A DNA stretch of 64,000 nt from the NCBI GenBank assembly GCA_963724385.1, contig CAVRUJ010000002.1:806001-870000 (forward strand). Direction: 5' to 3'. The notes beneath the pieces were generated by a model. That model saw only the letters and a list, made by a program, of their open reading frames with translations, was not told where the DNA came from and made no database searches. The position numbers and the translations under genes were made by a program. Shown piece after piece: positions 36,184 through 45,785 of the stretch; the stretch's first letter is position 1; each line of letters opens with the position of its first letter. The stretch is from DASXQK01 sp963724385. GTDB lineage: Bacteria > Pseudomonadota > Alphaproteobacteria > Dongiales > Dongiaceae.

Positions 36184-37788
36184 TCAGACATGCCACCAGC
36201 GCTGCGCGATCCGGAAGCCGTCGAGATCCAGGCAGGACAGCATCGGACCGTGTTCGACCTTGGTGGAATGGGCCGACACGTAGGTGGTGAACATGATGAC
36301 GATGACGCCGTTGTCATCATGCATCAGCTGCTGGGCTTCAGCATACATCGCCGCACGCTTCGTATCGTCAAGCTCCGAACGAGCCTGGACCAGGAGGTCG
36401 TTGAAGCGCGGGTTCTTCCAGAAGGTGTCGTTCTGGTTCGAATCTCCAGCATACGCGAAAGTCAAAGTCCCATCGGCGGTAGGCCGGCCGAGCCATTCGC
36501 TCGCACAGAAGGGCTTGTGTTGCCAGACAACGTCCCAATACCCGTCGTTTGGCTCGCGTACGACAGTCAGGTCGATTCCGGCCTTGGCCGCGCTCTCGCG
36601 GTAGATCGTCGCGGCGTCGACGCACCCCGTAAAGGCGACGTCCGCCGCGGACAGGCTGACCTTCAGGTTGTCCACGCCCGCCTTCTTGAGGAGGCTGCGC
36701 GCCATGTCGGGATCGTAGTTGTGGATCGGCATGGGGTTGACCGCGAACTTGACGCTGGGCGCGACCGTATCGTCGTTTCCGGGCGTGCCAATGCCGCCGA
36801 AAACTCGCTTAATGATCGCTTCGCGGTCGATCGCGTATTTCAGGGCGTTTCTTACATCCTGATTGTCAAAAGGAGGGGTGGTCACGATCATGGCGAAGGT
36901 GTTGTGCTCGTAGCCGGTAACCTTGTCGATCTTGAGGCCCGGGTTTTGCTCCATGAAGTTCAAGGTCTTGACGTCGCACCGGTCCATGGCATCGAGCTGC
37001 CCCGAGAGCAGGCCGTTGGTCCGTGCCGTCGGGTCGATGATGCATAGGAATTCGACCTCGTCGAACCAGGTGTCGCGGAAGTAGTTGGGATTGCGCTTGC
37101 CCCGCGTTATCTCGCCGGGTTTGAACTCCTCCAGCATGTAGGGGCCGGTGCCGATGCCCGATTGCCAGTCCACGTCCCCGTTGTCCGTGGCCGGCATGAT
37201 GGAAAGCCGGTGTTCGGCCAGCACATAGGGGAAGTCGGCATTGCCGCCCTTCAAGGTGAAGATCACGTTGTCGCCGTCCGCTTTCACGTCCACGACCTGC
37301 TTCATGGTTGCCTTCAGGGCGGATTTCGAGTCGGGGCCGAGGTGGTGGCGCACCGAGGCAACGACGTCGCTGGCGGTGAGGTCCTTGCCGTTGTGGAAGG
37401 TGACACCCTGGCGCAGTTTCACCGCCCAGGTCTTGGTACCGTCCGAAGGTTCGAAGGACTCGGCGAGCTCGGGGCCAATGTTTCCATGCTCGTCGAGACT
37501 GGCGAGCAGGTTCCGGAGCGAAAGGTTGACGACACCCATGTAGCTGTCGAGGATCGGGCCGGGGTCGAGCGTATTGGAAGACGATCCCCAGCTGATGCCC
37601 AAGCGGAAATTTCCGCCCTTGGTCGGTGTCGCCGCCCGGGCGTCGGTGAACATCGCCTCGGCGGCCGAGACCGTTGCGCCGGCCGCAATTGCGAATTGGA
37701 TGAACTCCCGGCGGTTCATGCGGCCGCGGCCGACTTCGCGCCTCATCCAGCCAAGATCGAAGGTGCTTCCGGTCCTCTCGTCGCTCAT
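36184..37788 (-). CDS. ABC transporter substrate-binding protein, SBP_bac_5 (peptide/nickel) family, TAT-exported
   Basis: ATG 37788 (MSDERTGSTFDLGWMRREVG) follows GGGAGGACCAG. A twin-arginine signal MNRREFIQFAIAAGATVSAA starts at about residue 24. The body has the family landmarks SFEPSDGTKTWAVKLRQGVT, FHNGKDLTASDVVASVRHHL and GIGTGPYMLEEFKPGE. It is 534 aa with no lipobox. It binds the imported substrate in the periplasm. The matching permeases and ATPase lie at 51.0-54.5 kb on the other strand. Nickel, peptide and sugar-oligomer binders share this family. Confidence 0.88.
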   Translation of the reverse strand: MSDERTGSTFDLGWMRREVGRGRMNRREFIQFAIAAGATVSAAEAMFTDARAATPTKGGNFRLGISWGSSSNTLDPGPILDSYMGVVNLSLRNLLASLDEHGNIGPELAESFEPSDGTKTWAVKLRQGVTFHNGKDLTASDVVASVRHHLGPDSKSALKATMKQVVDVKADGDNVIFTLKGGNADFPYVLAEHRLSIMPATDNGDVDWQSGIGTGPYMLEEFKPGEITRGKRNPNYFRDTWFDEVEFLCIIDPTARTNGLLSGQLDAMDRCDVKTLNFMEQNPGLKIDKVTGYEHNTFAMIVTTPPFDNQDVRNALKYAIDREAIIKRVFGGIGTPGNDDTVAPSVKFAVNPMPIHNYDPDMARSLLKKAGVDNLKVSLSAADVAFTGCVDAATIYRESAAKAGIDLTVVREPNDGYWDVVWQHKPFCASEWLGRPTADGTLTFAYAGDSNQNDTFWKNPRFNDLLVQARSELDDTKRAAMYAEAQQLMHDDNGVIVIMFTTYVSAHSTKVEHGPMLSCLDLDGFRIAQRWWHV

Positions 37789-38099
37789 CTGGTCCTCCCG
37801 AGTGTTGCGGTAAAGCTCCATGGCCTCCCATGCGGCGATCCTTCTCTCCCGCTTCGCGATTAGTCTCGAAAGCCGGAGCAAGTCGGGAGGAGATGCCAAT
37901 GATTGGACTAAAGGCTATGTCGGTCCCTGCGGCGGTTTTAGCCTGAAAGCGCCAGAACTTTGACGCGCTGCGCCACCGGATAGGCGGGGATTGCCAGACC
38001 GGTTGGACTAGGCAGACTCCTCCACCAGCGCGGGCGGGAGCAGGCCCTCCGTGCGCTGAAGGCCGCTGGCGCGACATCAAGAGAGCCGTGAAAGGGACC

Positions 38100-39206
38100 A
38101 TGCGAGTTGTCCAAGTAGATGCGATTCCAATCGCCGGCCGGGGCAGTCAGGGCGCCTACGGCGCGCCCTACGGGATCATCGTCCGGGTCGCGACCGACAG
38201 CGGCATCGTCGGATATGGCGAATCCGACAGCATGCCTTCCGTCGTCAAAGCGATCATCGAAGCTCCTTTCTTGCACGAGATGATGTCGGGCCTGAAATGG
38301 GTGCTGCTCGACCAGGACCCCTCCGATATCGAGACGCTGTGGCGGCGGATGGCGCGCGCCACCCTGAACTATAGCCGGGACGGCGCGACCTTGGAGGCTA
38401 TGGCTGCGATCGACCTCGCGCTCTGGGACATCAAGGGCAAGGCGCTGGGCGTTCCTGTTCATGAACTACTGGGCGGCGCGCGAAGGCGAGAGCTGCGCTG
38501 CTATGCCACCCACCCTCTGGGCGGCGATCTCGCGGAGACGAGGCGCTTCGCCGGGCGCATGCGCGATGCGGGTTTTTCCGCCGTCAAATTCGGCTGGCAC
38601 CCGCTGGGGCCGGACGCTAAAGGGGACGAGGCTATCGTCCGCTGTCTGCGCGAGACGATCGGCCCCGAGATCGATCTCCTGATCGACGGCGGCCTTGCCT
38701 GGGACGTCGAGACGGCGCTCGAGCGGGTGCGCCGGTTCGAGCCCTATCGGCTGTTCTGGTTGGAGGAGCCACTTCCCGCGTATGATTTTGACGGATATGC
38801 CAGATTGGCGGCCGAAGCCAAGACGCCCATCGCGGCCGGAGAGCTTTCGTCCAGCGCCATCGAGCTCCGGCAGCTGGTCGAACGGCGCTGCGTCGACGTG
38901 CTCCAGGTGGATGTCTCCCGCGTCGGACTGACGCAAGCCATGAAAGTCGCGAGCCTGGCGGCGGCGGCGGGAATTCCTTGCGTCAACCACAGCTATAGCT
39001 ACGGCATCAATCTGGCCGCCTCGCTCCACTTCGCGGCGGCAATCGAACGCACCTCCCTATTCGAGTACCAGGCCACGCCAAATGAGATCCGCGACGTCCT
39101 GGTGCCGAACACCCCGCGGCCGATCGAAGGCATGCTCTCGCCCCCCATGACGCCGGGCTTGGGAGTCGCGGTCGACGAGACGGCCTTGGCGCGCTTCGCC
39201 GTGTAG
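38100..39206 (+). CDS. enolase-superfamily (MR/MLE) dehydratase or racemase 1
   Basis: ATG 38100 (MRVVQVDAIPIAGRGSQGAY) follows GAAAGGGACC. The capping domain is followed by the barrel: FSAVKFGWHP (K-x-G rather than the usual K-x-K), metal ligands in LLIDGGLAWD, WLEEPLP and AAGELSSS, and NHSYSYGINLAASLHFAAAI near the end. At 368 aa it fits acid-sugar dehydratases of the MR subgroup. The KxK change makes the exact chemistry uncertain. It is transcribed convergently with enzyme 2. Confidence 0.8.
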   Translation: MRVVQVDAIPIAGRGSQGAYGAPYGIIVRVATDSGIVGYGESDSMPSVVKAIIEAPFLHEMMSGLKWVLLDQDPSDIETLWRRMARATLNYSRDGATLEAMAAIDLALWDIKGKALGVPVHELLGGARRRELRCYATHPLGGDLAETRRFAGRMRDAGFSAVKFGWHPLGPDAKGDEAIVRCLRETIGPEIDLLIDGGLAWDVETALERVRRFEPYRLFWLEEPLPAYDFDGYARLAAEAKTPIAAGELSSSAIELRQLVERRCVDVLQVDVSRVGLTQAMKVASLAAAAGIPCVNHSYSYGINLAASLHFAAAIERTSLFEYQATPNEIRDVLVPNTPRPIEGMLSPPMTPGLGVAVDETALARFAV

Positions 39207-39224
39207 CGCTACGACAGGGCCCGG

Positions 39225-40400
39225 TCAGCTAGGCATGACCCGCCAGGGCGCGAGCTTGGTTTCGTCGATGTTCACTCCAAGACCCGGCGCATCGCTGGGC
39301 TCAGCCAGCCCCCCCTCGATACGCCAGGCCGGGCTCGTAAGAATGTCCTGCCGCCAGGGTAGAGGGTCCTGGTCGCATTCGAAATATTCACCATTGGGGA
39401 GCGAGTAGAGAAGCTGCAGGCAGGCGGCCGAGCTGACCGCCGTGCTGTAGTTCTTGCTGGTGAATGGCAGATGTCTCATCTGGGCGTAGGCCGCGATTTT
39501 GCGTGCCTCGGTGATTCCGCCGACCTGGACGATGTCCGGCTGCACGACCTGGATAGCGCCGGCGTCGATCAGACGCGCGAAGGCCTCGCGTCCGGTCTCC
39601 GTTTCGAACCCGGCGATGGCGATTCGGGTCCGACGTGCCAGCTCGGCGCAGCCAGCGACGTCCTCGGCCTGCACCGGTTCCTCGAACCAGCGAATGTTGA
39701 GCGGCTCCAGCGCCGCGGCGTAGCGCATGGCAACCCGGGCGGTAAGAGAGGTAGTTGCGTCCACCATCAGGTTGCGATCGCTTCCGATCGCTTCGCGCGC
39801 GGCCACCACTCGCTTCAGGTCGTCGTCGACGGAGCAGCGCAGCGGGACGTCTTGGATGACACCGTAATGGGCGGCCTGCCACACGTTGCCGATCTTCATC
39901 TTATAGCCGGCGAATCCGGCACTACGCGCCTTGGTCACATCGCGGGCGAAGTCGTCTATCCCGTAGCCCTTGCGGTAATAGCCCGCTGAGGCATAAGCGC
40001 TGACCGGCTGGCCGAAGCCGCCGAGCAGCCGCCAGACGGGCTGGCCCGCGCATTTGCCCAGGATGTCCCACAACGCAATGTCGACGCCCGACAGCGCAGC
40101 CATCAGAATGCCGCGCCGGCCATGGTAGTACGTTTCCTGGAAGACCTTCTCCCACAGATATTCGGGCCGCCGCGGATCCTGACCGACGATCAGCGGCAGA
40201 ATCTCGCGCTCGATCACGACGGTGGTTACAGCATGGGGTCCCCCCCACATCGCCGATTCACCCCAACCGAAGATCGAGGGATCGTCAGTCAGCAGCTTCA
40301 CCAGCAGCGCCTCGCGCTGCGAATACTCGCCGCGCGCGTAGGTCAGTGCGTAGGGCATGTCGTAGCGCAGGCAGTAAGTCTCGATGGCGGTGATCTTCAC
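39225..40400 (-). CDS. enolase-superfamily (MR/MLE) enzyme 2
   Basis: GTG 40400 (VKITAIETYCLRYDMPYALT) follows GAGGGGTTCGCCC. The barrel carries AGYKMKIGN (KxK acid/base motif), metal ligands in LMVDATT, RWFEEPV and AGFETETG, and a C-terminal TSKNYSTAVSSAACLQLL. In most MR-subgroup dehydratases the last motif holds the catalytic His (PHxxG); here Lys/Asn replaces it. At 391 aa it is likely a sugar-acid dehydratase or epimerase of unknown specificity. It lies 45 bp upstream of no other gene on its strand but points the same way as the TPP enzyme. Confidence 0.8.
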   Translation of the reverse strand: MKITAIETYCLRYDMPYALTYARGEYSQREALLVKLLTDDPSIFGWGESAMWGGPHAVTTVVIEREILPLIVGQDPRRPEYLWEKVFQETYYHGRRGILMAALSGVDIALWDILGKCAGQPVWRLLGGFGQPVSAYASAGYYRKGYGIDDFARDVTKARSAGFAGYKMKIGNVWQAAHYGVIQDVPLRCSVDDDLKRVVAAREAIGSDRNLMVDATTSLTARVAMRYAAALEPLNIRWFEEPVQAEDVAGCAELARRTRIAIAGFETETGREAFARLIDAGAIQVVQPDIVQVGGITEARKIAAYAQMRHLPFTSKNYSTAVSSAACLQLLYSLPNGEYFECDQDPLPWRQDILTSPAWRIEGGLAEPSDAPGLGVNIDETKLAPWRVMPS

Positions 40401-40444
40401 GGGCGAACCCCTCGATAAAACGCCAGAAATCCTATGCCGGCCTG

Positions 40445-42055
40445 TCAGGCCAACCAAGCGCCGTTGTCATGCACCTCGATGACGGTGGGCACGTTTCGCC
40501 GCAGGGCGGCGCGGATCTCACGCTTCAGTCCCGCGGCGCTGGCGGGTCTCGCGGACCGGCAGCCGAAGGCGCGCGCAACCGCAAGGAAGTCGGGATTGCG
40601 GGGATTGACCCCAATGGGCGGAATGTTCCGGCTGGTCATGCGGTCGCGGATCTGGCCAAGCCCATCGTTGTTCCAGAGCAGTACGACGATCGGCAGGCCC
40701 AATTCCACAGCCGTCCCAAGTTCGGCGATTGTGAACAGCAGGCCGCCGTCGCCCGTGAGCGCGACGGCTGCGCGGCTCGGCGCGGCCAGTTTGGCGCCAA
40801 TCGCCGCGGGAAGTGCGTAGCCCATGGTCGAAAGGCCGACCGGATATAAGTAGCTGCGCGGCCGAAGGCAGCGGAAGGCGACATTCGCCGTATAAGCGAC
40901 CTGCGCCATATCCGCGGTCACGATCGCATCTTCCGGGATCGCCTCGCGAATGGCTTCGAGAGCTCGCAGATGCCATTCCTGCGGCGGCGAGGAAGCCGTA
41001 CGGGCTTCGGCGCGCAGCGCCGCAGCGGCGTCTGTCGCAGAGGACCGCAGCGGTGCGCCAGGATCCTCGGGCACTGCCTGGAGCAAAATGGAGAGGAACC
41101 GCGTCAGGTCGGCCTGAATAGCGAGTGCGGGCGGCGGCGAGTTCCTGAGGCTCACGGCATCGATGTCGACCCGAATCAGTTGGCCGTTGAACTTCAGCGG
41201 TTCGGCCCAGGTGTCCGACGCGGCGAGTTCCGTCCCGAGCGCGAGGACGACATCGGCTTCTTGGACTGCTCGCCATCCGCCAGGGCGGGTGAGGAGCGCG
41301 CCAGCGTGAAGGGGATGATCCTCAGGCAGCGCGCCCTTGGCGGAGATCGTAGTCAGCATCACTGCGCCGAGCCGCTCGGCGAGCGAGGTGACCTGGGGGC
41401 CGCAATCGCTGCCTCCACCGCCCAAGATGATGACGGGCCTTTCAGCCTGGCGGAGGATGGCCGCCGAGCGCTCCACAAGGGCCAGATCGGGCGCTTCATC
41501 GGTGATCGCTGGCGCTTCGGGTGCGGGAAAGCGCATGGCCTCGCCGTTCATCACGTCAAGGGGCAGGGCGATATGGACCGGCCGGCGTCGACCGTGGCTC
41601 AATGCGGCAAATCCGCGTGCCAGCAAGCCTGGCAGTTCGGCGGACGAGCCGGCCATGTCGCTCCACTTGGTGATGCTGCTCATGGTGGCCGCCTGATCCG
41701 GCAATTCGTGGATATGGCCCTCTGGAATGCCGGTGGGGCTAGGAGCGGTAGCGCTCGAGATCACGAGCATGGGGACGGAATCGGAATAGGCCTGAGCGAT
41801 CGCAGTCGCCGCGTTCAGCAGGCCGGGCCCGGCGATGAGGAAGCAGACCCCTGGCCGGCCGGAGACCCTGGCATAGCCGTCGGCCATGAATCCTGCGCCC
41901 TGCTCGTGGCGCGGCTGGACGTGGCGGATGCGGCTGTGGGCGAGCCCACGATAGAGTTCGAGAGTGTGGGTGCCAGGTATGCCGAACACGGTGTCGACGC
42001 CATACTGCTCCAGCAGTCGCACCAGTGCGTGACCGCAGCTTAGCGGTTCGACCAT
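40445..42055 (-). CDS. thiamine-pyrophosphate-dependent enzyme (acetolactate synthase / 5-guanidino-2-oxopentanoate decarboxylase-like)
   Basis: A 536-aa protein with the three TPP domains: N-terminal YGVDTVFGIPGTHTLELYRG with the catalytic Glu in RHEQGAGFMADGYARVSGRP; central ILGGGGSDCGPQVTSLAERL; C-terminal TPP motif LTGDGGLLFTIAELGTAVEL ending in LLWNNDGLGQI. The opening closely resembles AruI-type 2-oxo acid decarboxylases and acetolactate-synthase-like enzymes. It probably acts on a 2-oxo acid made by the dehydratases. ATG 42055. The gene is followed by enzyme 2 of the enolase superfamily. Confidence 0.8.
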   Translation of the reverse strand: MVEPLSCGHALVRLLEQYGVDTVFGIPGTHTLELYRGLAHSRIRHVQPRHEQGAGFMADGYARVSGRPGVCFLIAGPGLLNAATAIAQAYSDSVPMLVISSATAPSPTGIPEGHIHELPDQAATMSSITKWSDMAGSSAELPGLLARGFAALSHGRRRPVHIALPLDVMNGEAMRFPAPEAPAITDEAPDLALVERSAAILRQAERPVIILGGGGSDCGPQVTSLAERLGAVMLTTISAKGALPEDHPLHAGALLTRPGGWRAVQEADVVLALGTELAASDTWAEPLKFNGQLIRVDIDAVSLRNSPPPALAIQADLTRFLSILLQAVPEDPGAPLRSSATDAAAALRAEARTASSPPQEWHLRALEAIREAIPEDAIVTADMAQVAYTANVAFRCLRPRSYLYPVGLSTMGYALPAAIGAKLAAPSRAAVALTGDGGLLFTIAELGTAVELGLPIVVLLWNNDGLGQIRDRMTSRNIPPIGVNPRNPDFLAVARAFGCRSARPASAAGLKREIRAALRRNVPTVIEVHDNGAWLA

Positions 42056-42161
42056 GGGACCGTCCGTCGCTTCTCCTGGGAAACGCTGCCTAGGAGACTA
42101 CGAACAGTTCCGCTTCCTCTTGGCCGGAATACGCCATCAACATGACAGCCTGCGCCATCGG

Positions 42162-43119
42162 CTACCGCGCGCGCTCCTCCCGCGGGGGGCGGCCGTATTC
42201 CGCTCTGTAGCAGCGGGTGAAATGGGCGCCGGAGACAAAGCCGTTGGCGACTGCGACCTCGAGTATGGACCGGCTGCCGCGCATCAGCATCTTGCGCGCG
42301 CGCTGCAGACGAAGCTGGCGGTAGAAGCCGGTGGGCGAGCGGCCCAGCACCTCGGTAAACCGGCGTTGCAGATGGCGTAGCGAAAGGCCCGAGACCTTGC
42401 AGATCTCGCTGAGCGACAGCGGTTCCTCCAGATTCTTCTCCATCGCAGTCATGGCGGCAAGCAGCCGGAACGTCGTTCACCCGCGTTCGGGACTGGAGCG
42501 ACATGCGCTGGGGATCGTCGGCGTTGCGCACCCGATGCTGGATGAACTCGTCGGCGATTTCCCAGGCGAGATCGCGTCCGTGCTGCTGCTCGACCAGGTG
42601 GAAGATCATGTCGAGCGAAGCGGTCCCGCCCGGGCAGGTCAGCCGGTCGCGGTCGGCCTCGAACAGGTCCGCGGTCAGGCGCAGCCGCGGGAATTCGCGG
42701 GAGAAATTCTCGAACTCCTCCCAATGCAGCGTGCAGCGGTATCCATCCAGCAGCCCGGCGCGCGCCAGCGCATAGGCGCCTGTACCGATGCCGCCCAGGA
42801 TCGTGTTGTTGCGTGCGAGCTTGCGTAGCCACGCGAAGACGCGCTTGTTGCGGTACTTGCTGCCGCCGATGCCGGCACAGAGCAGCATCATCGGCAGGCG
42901 TTCGACGGTTGCCATGGCCGCATGGGGCTGCATGGCGATGCCGCTGCTTGGGCTGACAGGCTTGCCGTCCTCGGAGATCAGAAGCCACTCGTAGAGGCTC
43001 TGTCCGCTCACCCAATTGGCGACGCGCAGCGCCTCGATGGCGGCCGAGAAGGCCAACATCGGGAAGTTCGGCACCAGAAAAAAACCGACCCGGTAAGAAA
43101 AATGCGCCGTCTCGTTCAT
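42162..43119 (-). pseudogene. GlxA-type AraC-family regulator, one frameshift
   Basis: ATG 43119 (MNETAHFSYRVGFFLVPNFP). An N-terminal DJ-1/PfpI-like domain (LLCAGIGGSKYRNKRVFAWL, GIGTGAYALARAGLLDGYRC, TCPGGTASLDMIFHLVEQQH) is followed by a frame change near 42475 (one extra base). The AraC double HTH LSEICKVSGLSLRHLQRRFT with ILEVAVANGFVSGAHFTRCY then ends at 42162. About 318 aa when rejoined, the normal size. GlxA relatives such as GbdR and CdhR sense quaternary amines or amino-acid catabolites. It is divergent from the SDR operon at 43276, its likely target. Confidence 0.78.
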
Positions 43120-43275
43120 TGTGGCGCAACATTGCGGCTAGCCGCGAACAGCTTGGCGTCCACGATCAAATACATGGCGTGATCCGAACAAATGGGGAGC
43201 GGCTTGTCAACTTAGACTCCTCGTCCACGTCGGATTCCGGCAGCATTCGAGCCACAGCGGGGAGAAGGAGCGGCG

Positions 43276-44115
43276 ATGACGGACAAGTACCTGGCCGGGC
43301 GCGTGGCCTGGGTGACGGGCGGCGCTTCTGGCATGGGTCGAGCGACCGCCCTGGCGCTGGGCCGCGCCGGCGCCAACGTGGCCATCGGCTCGCTTGTCGC
43401 GAGCCAGCGCGGCGCGGTGCTCCATGGCCAGAACTGTCATACGCCCAGCGACGACAAGCTTGCGGCGACAAAGGCGGAAATCGAGGCGCTCGGGGTCCGA
43501 TCCCTGGCACTCGCCCTCAACGTCTGTTCCAACGAGTCCGTCGCGGCTTCCCACAAGGCGATTGTCTCGGCGTTGGGCGATGTCGATGTGCTTATCAACG
43601 CCGCCGGTTCGTCGGCCCGCAAGTTCATGGTCGATCATCCCGATGAGCTCTGGGCGCGCATGCTCAACGTCAACCTCACCGGGCCCTACCGCACGATCAA
43701 GCTCTGCCTGCCAGGGATGATTGCCCGCAAATGGGGCCGTATCGTCAATTTCGCATCAACGGCGGCGAATGTGGGCTATCCCATGCACAGCGCCTACTGC
43801 GCGGCAAAGTCGGGGCTGCTCGGGCTTACCCGGTGTGTGGCGCTGGAAGCGGCACCCCATGGCGTCACTTGCAACGCCATCAATCCAGGCTTCGTCGACA
43901 CCGAAAGCAACTACTCGGCTTCGCGCATGGAGATCGAGATCGCCGGGCTCGACGTGAGCGTGGAAGACTACCGGGCGAAGGTCGCTGAGGGCCTGCCCCA
44001 GAAGCGCTACCTGAAGCCGGAGGAGGTCGCTTCGCTGGCGGCATTCCTCTGCCGGCCTGACGCGCTCGGCATCGAGGGCCAGGACATTACCATCGCCATG
44101 GGGTCCCAATGGTGA
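43276..44115 (+). CDS. SDR-family oxidoreductase 1 (C-terminal Trp subgroup)
   Basis: A 279-aa classical-type SDR: VTGGASGMGRATALALGRAG cofactor loop, NAAG, STAANVGYPMHSAYCAAKSG with the Ser/Tyr/Lys triad, and the final GQDITIAMGSQW. The second strand ends VAIGSL and is followed by an insertion of about 20 residues before the next helix, as in SDRs 2 and 3. Likely NAD(P)-dependent oxidation of a polyol, sugar or hydroxy acid. It heads a tight operon with the aldolase (7-bp overlap), SDR 2, dehydratase 3, the methyltransferase, the lactonase and Ldh2. Confidence 0.85.
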   Translation: MTDKYLAGRVAWVTGGASGMGRATALALGRAGANVAIGSLVASQRGAVLHGQNCHTPSDDKLAATKAEIEALGVRSLALALNVCSNESVAASHKAIVSALGDVDVLINAAGSSARKFMVDHPDELWARMLNVNLTGPYRTIKLCLPGMIARKWGRIVNFASTAANVGYPMHSAYCAAKSGLLGLTRCVALEAAPHGVTCNAINPGFVDTESNYSASRMEIEIAGLDVSVEDYRAKVAEGLPQKRYLKPEEVASLAAFLCRPDALGIEGQDITIAMGSQW

Positions 44116-44885
44116 GCCCCAGGCGCGCTTCTTCCGGTCGCGCGGCTGCCGGAAAAGGCAGCCAGCCGGCGCTTGGCTTCTGGCTTGAATATGCAAGCCT
44201 GCCCGCCTGCGAGATCGCCGCAGGTCTCGGATACGATGTGGTGATCTTCGACCTGGAGCATGGCGTCATCCCGCCGGCCGTGGCGGATGAGCTGACACTC
44301 GTGTGCAAGCGGCTCGGCCTTACGGTCTATGCCCGCGTCGCCGCGGCCGAGCGCGTAGCGATCCAGCATGCACTCGATTCCGGCGCCGACGGGGTGATCC
44401 TGCCCCAGATCGCCGGCCTGGAGCATGCGCGGGACGTCACGGCCTATGCGAAATATCCGCCGCTGGGCACCCGTGGCGTCGGTTACAGCCGGACGATGAA
44501 TTACGGCAGCGTGCCACGTAACTTCTATGCAGCGGAAAACCGGCGGACGCTCTGCCTGCCGATGATCGAAACGCCAGGCGCTCTTGACGATGTGGTGGCC
44601 ATCGCAGGTCTCGACACAGTCGACGGCTTGTTCATCGGGCCCAGCGACCTTTCCATGACCCGCAAGCGCGGGCCCTTCGCAGCCGCCCGCGCCGACCTGA
44701 AGGATCTGGGCGCCATTGCGCTCGCCGCGCGCAAGGCCGGCAAGATCTGGGGCATGCCGGCGCCAGGACGGAAGATTTTCGACTTCGCCCGCCGCGAGGG
44801 TGCAGCCTTCGTCACGGTCTGCGACGACCTGACTGCACTTGGCGCGGGCTTCGCTCAGGGACTCGCCGTCGCGGGCAGGCGCTGA
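44109..44885 (+). CDS. HpcH/HpaI-family class II aldolase 1
   Basis: The start ATG 44109 overlaps the SDR 1 stop by 7 bp. The 258-aa protein has the family landmarks YDVVIFDLEHGVIPPAVADE (metal and phosphate region), GADGVILPQIAGLEHARDVT, LPMIETPGALDDVVAIAGLD (metal Glu) and VDGLFIGPSDLSMTRKRGP. Relatives (HpaI, GarL, RhmA) cleave 2-keto-3-deoxy or 4-hydroxy-2-oxo acids to pyruvate and an aldehyde using a divalent metal. It fits the step after a sugar-acid dehydratase. The product aldehyde is unknown. Confidence 0.85.
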   Translation: MVSPRRASSGRAAAGKGSQPALGFWLEYASLPACEIAAGLGYDVVIFDLEHGVIPPAVADELTLVCKRLGLTVYARVAAAERVAIQHALDSGADGVILPQIAGLEHARDVTAYAKYPPLGTRGVGYSRTMNYGSVPRNFYAAENRRTLCLPMIETPGALDDVVAIAGLDTVDGLFIGPSDLSMTRKRGPFAAARADLKDLGAIALAARKAGKIWGMPAPGRKIFDFARREGAAFVTVCDDLTALGAGFAQGLAVAGRR

Positions 44886-45773
44886 ATGGAATTCGCAAGG
44901 TCAGCGGGGCTCAAAGCACACGCCACCTCCGTCGCGTCCGCGCCGAATCGCTTCCTCGCCGGCCGGACGGCCTGGATCACCGGCGGCGCCACAGGGATCG
45001 GGCGGGCTTGCGCGAGAGCCCTGGCGACGGCAGGTGCGGATGTCGCCATCGGCTCCTTGCCGCCTTCGGCCTCCCTGGGCGAAGCGAGCTATTCCACCCG
45101 GCCAAGCGAGCCCGAGATGCTGCAGGCCAAAACAGAGATCGAAGGGCAGGCCGTGCGCTGCTTCTTGCGGCCCTTCGACTTGCGCTCGGATGCGTCCGTG
45201 CAGGCCTTTCACGAGGCGGCCGTTGCCGCCCTCGGTCCGGTGCATATCCTGGTCAACGCGGCGGGCGTCTGCGCCCAGGAGCTGATGAACGAGGCGCGGG
45301 ACGAGACTTGGGCGACGGTTCTCGACATCAACTTGACCGGCGCCTTCCGGACGATCAGACGTTGTCTGCCTGCCATGATCGCAGGCGGATGGGGCCGCAT
45401 CGTCAACATCGGCTCGACCGCGGCGGAGGTCGGATTTGCCCGCCACGCCGCCTATTGCGCCTCCAAGCACGGCCTGCTTGGCCTCGCGCGCTGCGTCGCG
45501 TTGGAAGGGGCCGCCGCGGGCGTGACCTGCAACACGATCAACCCTGGCACGGTCGCCACGGGCCTGACCCGCATCGGCTCCAGCTTTCGCGTCAAGCAGG
45601 GCGGCCAGGGGCGCGATGTGGAGGAGAATCTGCGCCTGATCGCCGAAGGCTACCCTCAGAAGCGCCTGATCGAGGCCGAGGAGATCGCCGCCATGGCCCT
45701 TTTCCTGTGCCGCGAGGAGGCGCGGGGCTTGACGGGTGAGGCGATCACTATCTCCGGCGGCGCACTCTGGTAA
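44886..45773 (+). CDS. SDR-family oxidoreductase 2 (C-terminal Trp subgroup)
   Basis: ATG 44886 directly follows the aldolase stop. ITGGATGIGRACARALATAG, NAAG, GSTAAEVGFARHAAYCASKH and the end TGEAITISGGALW match SDR 1 closely. It shares VAIGSL and a longer insertion (SASLGEASYSTRPSEPEMLQ). At 295 aa it has about 20 extra residues before the cofactor loop; the start at residue 19 or later is also possible. Probably acts on a related or later substrate of the same pathway. Confidence 0.82.
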   Translation: MEFARSAGLKAHATSVASAPNRFLAGRTAWITGGATGIGRACARALATAGADVAIGSLPPSASLGEASYSTRPSEPEMLQAKTEIEGQAVRCFLRPFDLRSDASVQAFHEAAVAALGPVHILVNAAGVCAQELMNEARDETWATVLDINLTGAFRTIRRCLPAMIAGGWGRIVNIGSTAAEVGFARHAAYCASKHGLLGLARCVALEGAAAGVTCNTINPGTVATGLTRIGSSFRVKQGGQGRDVEENLRLIAEGYPQKRLIEAEEIAAMALFLCREEARGLTGEAITISGGALW

Positions 45774-45785
45774 CGGGGGGGCGTG

